DNA from: Haberlea rhodopensis
Taxonomy: Eukaryota; Streptophyta; Magnoliopsida; Lamiales; Gesneriaceae
Reading direction: 5' to 3'
NCBI GenBank assembly: GCA_907163345.1
Contig: CAJQUN010000426.1
Coordinates: forward strand, 62,001-126,000
DNA length: 64,000 nt
Part shown: piece after piece, positions 57,428 through 64,000 of the stretch
Numbering within the stretch: the first letter of the stretch is position 1
Layout: the number at the start of each line of letters is the position of its first letter
The notes under the pieces: generated by a model
Told to the model about the DNA's origin: nothing
The model's database searches: none
The model's input: the letters and a program-made list of their open reading frames with translations, nothing else
Made by a program: the position numbers and the translations under genes

Positions 57428-59823
57428 TCATTTTGCATGCATGTTGTTCGGTCTCGACCCCGTCTTCTTATTGTACGCAAGGTGGAATTGTGGTACAGTT
57501 TGAATGACGGGGTTTCCCAATACTGCTCCCCATAATGGCTCAAATCGACCTTGATATGTGCTCCAATATTCTTGCATATTATAATACTCATTGGCAAATA
57601 CTTTTGCGTTTAAACCATAATTTCGACATACTTGTATCACATGTGAGCAAGGAATGCCAAATTCTTTCCACTTCCCACAAGAACATTCCCTTGATTTGAG
57701 CTTCACAACATGACTATTACCCCCACGTCCAACTTGCATCCTTGTGATAACTGAGGCTGTTAGATGCCTTCGATCAAACATCTGAACTTCATGATGAATG
57801 GAGTGAAGATCAGCCCGAGCATATTTTTCAAAAGCATATTCTTGATTATTTTGGATCATTCTATCCGTTTGTTTCAATCGCTCGAAAAAAATAATGCACA
57901 CAACGATCGAATGTTAATTGTACAATAGCAGTGATTGGAAGGCGATGTGCACCTTTCATTACTCCATTTATGCACTCTGACATATTTGTTGTTAGGATAC
58001 AACAACGACATCCTTCATCATGAGCAAGTGTCCACTAAGACTTATCAATCCGATTCAGGTATTCAAAAGCCATTGGTTCAATGGTTTTGATCTCTTCCAT
58101 CGTACGCTCAAACTTTATCAGTTGATTTTCTGATCCAGCTTTCCAACACAAGTCTTTTAAGTGCACGTTTTGAAACGACTATTAAAGTTTGAGCAAAGAT
58201 GTCTCAAACAAAATCGATGCACTTCACGGGGGGGTTTGAAGTCGGGGATACATTCGGCTGCTGCAATAAGGCCCGGATGTCGATCAGAAATCAAACACAC
58301 GCCGCCAGATTCTCCAATAATGTGTTTGCTAACCATCTCCAAGAACCATTTCCATGACAAAAAGTTCTCTTCATCCACAATTGAAAATGCCAACGGTAAC
58401 ACTTGATTATTCGCGTCCATGGACACAGCAATCAACATCTTATGCTGATATTTTATATATAGATGTGTGCCATCCACTGTAATAACTTGACGACAGTGCC
58501 GGAAACCGTCTATACATGGTTGGAAGGCCCAGAAAACATAACTCAAAGTTTTTTCTCTTGGTCTTGCATTATCAAGATGATCCCACTCCACGACTGTGCC
58601 TGGATTTCATTTTTGCAAAGCTCCCATATAGAAATGTAATTTATTGACCGAGCTCTCCCATGTTCCATACACGTTCCGTACTGCACGTTTCAAACTATGC
58701 CAACCTTTTGCATATGATATTTCAAATCCATACTTATCTTTCACTGTTTGAATCACATACTTGATTTCATAAGCTAGATCACGACGAATGATTCCCAATA
58801 ACAAGCTAGCAATCATGTTCTTATCCAAATTCGAATGATCAAGCGACAGCTCACTCAGCAGACAAGTGTGAGGACCACCATATTTGGTTATTTTGAATAA
58901 CCCAACTTTTTTATCCAAACATGCATGCAGGTACCATCTGCAAGGTATATCCTCTGTACCGTGTTTGCATATTGCTTTCCACAATTTTTTGTACTCTTAA
59001 CAAGGTGGTACTCACGTTTTGCAACACGTACTGAAAAATCATTCACAGCTGCCTGCAGATGAAATTTATCTTTGAAGACCATGTTGCAATAGATTTCACC
59101 TTTGGAGTAATCATAAAAACTCCCCCAACGGCCTGTTGGATTGTCGATCGAATCTCCAAAAACTTCTGGATGTGTCATGGAAAAGAATGGGATTGTTGGA
59201 TAAAGATTACGATCATTTGTCATGGTTGTAACTGACACTTCTCGTCTCATTAGTGCCTCCTCCTCTTGGTTTTCAACTGCTTCTGCCATCACACCAATAT
59301 CAACTTCATCATCATCAGCATCAGCCTCATCATCAGATGGAATCCCCTCTGGTTCAGAATGAATTTGATCACCAAAATCAGCAAAACTGTCCGCTCGTGG
59401 CTCATCAGCAACATTATCAACATCTACTGGATGATCATCTCAGTCTCTACCACTATGTCGATCCTTCTGAAAAACTGCCACTCATTGGCATTTCTGGATA
59501 GAATCATAATTCATTGGTTCTGCTTGTATATAAAATTCCAAGCAAATATGACCCTGTTCTGAATCAAGTAGTCATGCTAAATTGTAATCATCATCTATGG
59601 GTAAAATAGTCCGACGTAACCCCGAAAAATCTTTGAACATATGCCTAGCATATAATTTCAAAAGAAACTGGTTGCGATTGAACCTAGTGATTTCATATAC
59701 TTTATTTAATAATCGTAGAAAATTAATTGTACGCTGTATGGTTGTACCTCTTGATGGACCACGATCATATCGGACGAACTCAGAATCTTTTATAATATTA
59801 CCCCCCCAACCCAATAAAATAAA
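57428..59823 (-). pseudogene. MuDR-type MULE transposase, broken
   Basis: Minus strand, in order: an N-terminal region from about 59823 (GGNIIKDSEFVRYDRGPSRG, the usual start of MuDR-like transposases) and an acidic linker near 59350. A MuDR domain follows (FHLQAAVNDFSVRVAKREY; WYLHACLDKKVGLFKI; GPHTC). Then comes the catalytic MULE domain at 58591-58157, with ITVDGTHLYIKY, PLAFSIVDEENFLSWKWF, CLISDRHPG and HRFCLRHLCSNFN. A SWIM zinc finger closes it (CSCGKWKEFGIPCSHVIQVC, about 57690-57630). The two catalytic aspartates (VDG, SDR) are visible. Stops and frameshifts occur near 59580, 59440, 58985, 58600 and 58035, and no ATG is near the first conserved residues. It would cut and join the element ends. 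Confidence 0.9.
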
Positions 59824-60031
59824 ACTTGAATAGACATATTTTGATAACTATACATAATTAAATATTACTAGTAGCTAATAAAATCTTTTCTGATGTAGAA
59901 GATCAGCTAAAGCTGCAACTACAAAGCATACTCAGAATTTTATCATATAACAAAAATATTAAAAGAGACTCGAGTGAATTGTGTGGAAGAAATGAGAGGC
60001 GGAGGGTTGTATTTATAGTGCACAAATAGAG

Positions 60032-60411
60032 ATGCCAACTGGATTGGCGAGACTAATATTAATTAAAGTCACGCCAACCCAGTTGGCGTGAACGTATAAA
60101 AACAAAGGTCACACCAACTGGGTTGGCGTGACCATTATTTTTTTATGGTCACGCCAACCCATTTGGCGTGACACATCAAAGACGCCAACTGGGTTGACGT
60201 CTCAGGTTACTTTATTAACTTTTTTTAAATTGGGTTATTTTGTTAAAACATATTTTTTTTTTGGGATTAGTTTTTTAAATAACCCCCAGTTGGCGTGACA
60301 CATCAAAGACGCCAACTGGGTTGACGTCTCGGGTTACTTTATTAACTTTTTTTAAATTGGGTTATTTTGTTAAAAACATTTTTTTTTTGGATTAGTTTTT
60401 TAAATAACCCC
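60032..60411. repeat. Right subterminal array and tandemly duplicated right end of the MULE
   Basis: The palindromes of the left end recur here (ACGCCAACCCAGTTGGCGTG). The final unit TGGCGTGACACATCAAAGAC through AAATAACCCC is present twice (60164-60290 and 60291-60411), period 127 bp, so the element has two right ends in tandem. The outer one adjoins the TSD. Confidence 0.85.
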
Positions 60412-60420
60412 AGATCTCAT

Positions 60421-61199
60421 CGTACTTTAAATATGTTTAAAACATTATACTATAATAAATTTACAGCTTCATACTCGTCTTTGGAATCTCTAAGTTTTCA
60501 ACGCAAAAGGTTATCTCAGTGAAGGGAAAAAACAATTTTATATCAAACGAAAAAATAGCGGTTTATTCAATTTATTTATTTCTTTTAGATGATATTATTT
60601 TATGTGACAAGTACGTGTAATAAAGAACAAACAAAAGTTAATGCTGGAAATCAAAAATAAAACAAAAAACAAAAAGAAAAAGAAGAAGAAGCAATATTGT
60701 AATTCTTTTGGTTTTTCGATTTTTGGATTTTTAAATACCTAATCTCAGAACCAAACCATTTTTCGGTTAGGTTCGGTTTAGTTTTCTTTATACGGTTAAC
60801 TAATTAATTGAGTTAGAAATCAAGCAATATTTTTTAAAATATTAAAATACTAATGAATCGTCTGTAAAAATTTGAAACCCATTTAAAATTTCTAAAAATC
60901 AAAAATTTCATAATTTAATAAAATGAAAATTGAAAACACATATAATCACCCACTATCAAATATTACAGATTTATACATATTTGAGACATTTTGACAACTT
61001 GCAGCGATCTTGGGAGAAATGAAATAACTTCTCTTTCGAGAGTCCAAATGACGATATGTTTTTTGTATTACAAATTGGATTCATAGAAGATTGCAGTGGT
61101 ATGGAATTTGAGGCTTGGTTGTGCATGATAAAAAGGTAGTTTATTTGTTAAATTCGAACCATGCGAGTTGCAAGAAGAAAAGAGGTCACATTACTAGAG
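60421..61199. other. Intergenic, no gene recognised
   Basis: A stretch near 60700-60830 (TTTTTCGGTTAGGTTCGGTTTAG) resembles decayed hAT-type repeats. Confidence 0.45.
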
Positions 61200-62480
61200 T
61201 GTTAGGTTCAACGAATCTTAGTTTTGATGTTAGTAAAACTTATTAACTATATTACCGATGAATTTATGAAGAAGGTTGTCGATTGCCAAAGCATAACTAT
61301 GAAGTAGGTGGAAGTTTATTCCAGTAAAGTTGGACTAACAAAGTGATCAACATCATTGATCAACCATTACATGTCAGTTGACCTGAGTCCAGGTGGATAT
61401 GACATAACTAATCTCTCGGGCCAGCTGAAATTTAGGAGAACTAATATATGTCAGGTTAGCAGAGTGACCAGAAGAGCTTAATAAGATCATACTAATTGGA
61501 CGACCAGTGGAATGGAATTCAACATACCTCGCTAAACAGACAAGACTAACTGAGTAATCAATAGAGCAAAAGAGACGGATACCAACTTGGTGACTACCAA
61601 TAAAGTACCAGCTGAGTTATCACTAGTATGCTCTTAAATTAGAAGGCTTACCAACAAAGTTAAAGAACAGCCGAGTCGCAGATTCCCAACAAGCCAATGT
61701 TACCATTGGAAAGTCGGATAAGTACAAAGAATAAGAACCATACAATAATTTTTCCAACGGGCATATTAATGTATCTAATGAGCATATCATGTCAAAGATT
61801 ATACACACTTGAAAATTGAAGATAAAAATAGAGAGATGGAAGATCCAAGAATACCTCTCACAACTTATCATAAATATATATCTTAAAGAGATCGATTCAT
61901 GGAGAGTTTAAAGACACATATGCTGATTGAAAGCACACTCCAAACTAAGCAACATAATTAAAAGTCATGTTAGATCATTTATAGGATTACTTGTGCCTCC
62001 ACAATACACTTTATACATTGTAGAGTGAGCTTAAACAGAAGAGTGTTATTGTAATTGTCCAAAACATTGTGTTGACAGATCGAAAGCTTAGATAAGTTAG
62101 ATTGTTGTGGAGTAGTAGAGTTGATGCTAGAAGTTTCAGTCGCAAGGTCCTCAGATGGAGTAGGTTTGTATAAATAGAAGTCTTCTAGTGAAATACATCC
62201 ATTGGGTGGAGAAATAGAGACGTAGACGGATTACACTATCTTAGAACTTCCAGAAACAAATTTGTATGCATTTACTTTTCTATCTTATTTTCCTTGCAAC
62301 TTTTTTAAATGTTTTTTTACTTTTATTTACTACATTTTAATCAGTTAAAGATTTGGTTAATTCAGATGTATTTTCGCTTGGTTTCTTAAACCAAACTCAA
62401 TCTAATTTCTTGAGGAATTCACTTCAAGAACCCAAGCTATTGCAGCTTCCTTGATTGGACTTAGCTGGGTAATCAACATA
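61200..62480 (+). repeat. LTR related to 49551-50767, probably solo or truncated
   Basis: Starts TGTTAGGTTCAACGAATC and ends near GGTAATCAACA. Matches the other copy at several points (GTCAGTTGACCTGAGTCCAG; TCTAGTGAAATACATCCATT; AAGCTATTGCAGCTTCC). No primer site follows, and no TSD was found. Confidence 0.6.
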
Positions 62481-63500
62481 GAGTTCTGTCAAGAAAACTA
62501 AGGATGATGCACTCGTCGATGAAAGATGCAAATAAATCCAAATTTGGGTCACACATCATCAAGAACGCTCGGAACACTTGTTTTAAAATTGCTTTTAATC
62601 TTTAAAGTATGTGAGCTAATTGGTGTTATGATCGGTGATGTGTTTAGAAGGGGGTTGAATAAACACTCATGAATATGATATTTTTCAGATGATAACCACT
62701 CTTTTTAGGGCTGGAATTAGGATATCAATAAGAACAAGAACAATAGCCAACTTGAAATAAGTGCGGATAAAAAGTCCGCTGGAAAATCATATGAATAACT
62801 TACAATAATAAATGGCTGGAAAGAAAAGCTGCGGAAATGTAAGAACACGAAATTTGTTTCTGGAAGTTCGAAGTCAAAACTTGTACATCTTCCCTTATTC
62901 CTTTGCAGAAGATATCACACAAAAGACTTTGGTTTATATAGATCATGTATACAACCCACTTAGTCTAAGATCATGTTTATAGCCTAAACTCCTAGATTTC
63001 CTCACAGACAGAACAAATCTGTTTAATACAAAATGTATCACTCTCGTGATGATAAGAACTCTTCAAAATCTTTGAGTGATTCTTCATGCATCACTGTTGA
63101 ACCTTTTAGTGTTCAGATATGCAAGTAAGTTGTGCTACTCTTGGCTTTCACCAATAAATTGTTTGGATTTGGTCGATGTAAGAGAATGAAAGCTTTTCAA
63201 AGAATGTTTGAATAATTCGTGCGTAGGTTTGGTGCTTCAAACATCCAGTCTCTGAGCTATTTATTGAAGAACCCTGCAACGTACACTTTATCGTATTTGT
63301 CCATCGGGTACAGTTAGTGTTGATCGTACAAACTCCTGACATCCCCTTTTGTTTTATTATCAAACAAACGACAATAGTGAAATAGTAAAAATTGATCCGT
63401 CACTTTTGTAAACAAACGCAATAGTGAAATAGTACAAAATGAAAACAATCACAAAAATGGCTAAATTGTAGTCAACTTATCTCGTATGATATTACTTAAA
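62481..63500. other. Dispersed repeat sequence, no gene
   Basis: 62850-62970 (TTTCTGGAAGTTCGAAG; ACAACCCACTTAGT) is related to 7650-7760. No ORF with a domain. Near 63500 the internal edge of the next LTR element begins. Confidence 0.5.
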
Positions 63501-63504
63501 CTAG

Positions 63505-63522
63505 TCCCCGGCAACGGTGCCA
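63505..63522 (-). promoter_or_regulatory. Primer-binding site, tRNA-Asp type
   Basis: TCCCCGGCAACGGTGCCA differs from the site at 42445-42462 by one base and has the same orientation. Confidence 0.8.
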
Positions 63523-63526
63523 AAAA

Positions 63527-64000
63527 CTTTATCGTCGTTTTTTAAACAATACATTTCCAGTTGTGTACGATTATACCGCAAGTGCACGGTTGTAAAGTTA
63601 TAGTATAATGAATTTAAGAAAAAGTTGTCGATCCCATAGAGACTAGTAGTAAGTACCAAACTCAATTAGTTTAACTATATTTAACCTATGATTATTTTGT
63701 GAAAATTATATTAACTAAACCAAGAACCCAAACCAAATGAGTGATAAAGAGTGAATAAAACCAGTAGAGACAATTATCAAGACTTCCGTTCACCCATATA
63801 ATCCCCATAATTCTCATATTAGTTAATATTTAAAGCATACCTTCTAAGGTGACGAGTTTTTCTAATGCATTCATTATACTATGTGTTGAGCCTTAAACGC
63901 ATGGTTGCGTTTAATGCGTTAAATTATCCCCGGTCAATCTTTGAATTTTGATGATCAACAAAACTTGTGTTTGTTGTACTAATGCATCTACTTAGTGTGC
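63527..64000 (-). repeat. 5' LTR (partial) of another reverse-oriented gypsy-type element
   Basis: Follows the primer site on the minus strand and contains GTCGATCCCATAGAGACTAG, matching in position the GATCGATCCCACGAGGAGG of the LTR at 42468. It runs off the window. Confidence 0.65.

Larger units (their letters stand above)
54726..60411. mobile_element. MULE with transposase and plant-mobile-domain genes, 9-bp TSD
   Basis: AGATCTCAT flanks at 54717-54725 and 60412-60420. The left end GGGTAATTTAATTAAATAACC and right end (complement) GGGGTTATTTAAAAAACTAA extend into diverged TIRs of about 100 bp. Inside both ends are arrays of CGCCAACTGGGTTGGCG-type palindromes (54810-54945; 60032-60320). Two genes face each other: a PMD gene (+) and a MuDR-type transposase (-). 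Convergent genes are also the arrangement of maize MuDR. Both genes have frameshifts or stops in this copy. Confidence 0.92.

Noticed and set aside
63148..63363. Minus-strand ORF of 71 codons
   Set aside because: In repeat-derived sequence, no recognisable domain.

Overview
This window is nuclear DNA from a eudicot plant. The host genes are spliced or compact plant genes: a MIR390 locus, an IMK2-type LRR receptor-like pseudokinase, a PRA1.B protein and two MIF/D-DT-like (MDL) genes. They sit in AT-rich sequence that is mostly transposable elements, which nest in one another. I cannot name the species from the sequence.

Layout. 1-3824: the 3' end of a Ty3/gypsy chromovirus (chromodomain, polypurine tract, 2-kb LTR) inserted into the tandem-repeat 3' region of an older LTR element, whose 3' LTR ends at 3824. 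3928-4196: the MIR390 TATA box and hairpin, only about 100 bp beyond that LTR. 5376-10440: two tRNA-type SINEs with matching target-site duplications (TSDs), and a reverse-oriented LTR split by a TRIM with a perfect 5-bp TSD. 10810-13371 (-): IMK2-like pseudokinase. 18500-19156 (-): PRA1 family protein. 19464-21060: foldback Mutator-like element with a perfect 10-bp TSD. 21415-22877: hAT element carrying a nested hAT MITE. 23866-25602 (-) and 28040-30663 (-): tandem MDL genes, the second with a peroxisomal SKL terminus and a TRIM in its intron.

36412-48555 is a Ty1/copia element with degraded gag and pol. Its gag is interrupted by a gag-only gypsy-type element (38481-44038) that appears to have integrated abnormally. 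49551-50786 is a copia-type 5' LTR with its primer-binding site. 51668-53745 is a large inverted-repeat element. 54726-60411 is a complete Mutator-like element (MULE) with a 9-bp TSD. It carries a broken MuDR-type transposase (-) facing a broken plant-mobile-domain gene (+). 61200-62480 is a second LTR of the family seen at 49551, and the window ends inside another reverse-oriented LTR with a tRNA-Asp-type primer site.

The host genes do not form a pathway. MIR390 triggers TAS3 tasiRNA production; IMK2-like proteins act in receptor signalling, PRA1 in vesicle trafficking, and MDL proteins are tautomerase-fold proteins. From memory, Arabidopsis IMK2 and MDL3 lie close together on chromosome 3, and an IMK-type kinase neighbours a PRA1.B gene, so the gene order here may be conserved synteny. 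All element boundaries given as exact were read from TSDs, TG/CA ends or terminal inverted repeats (TIRs) by eye. Those marked approximate were not.
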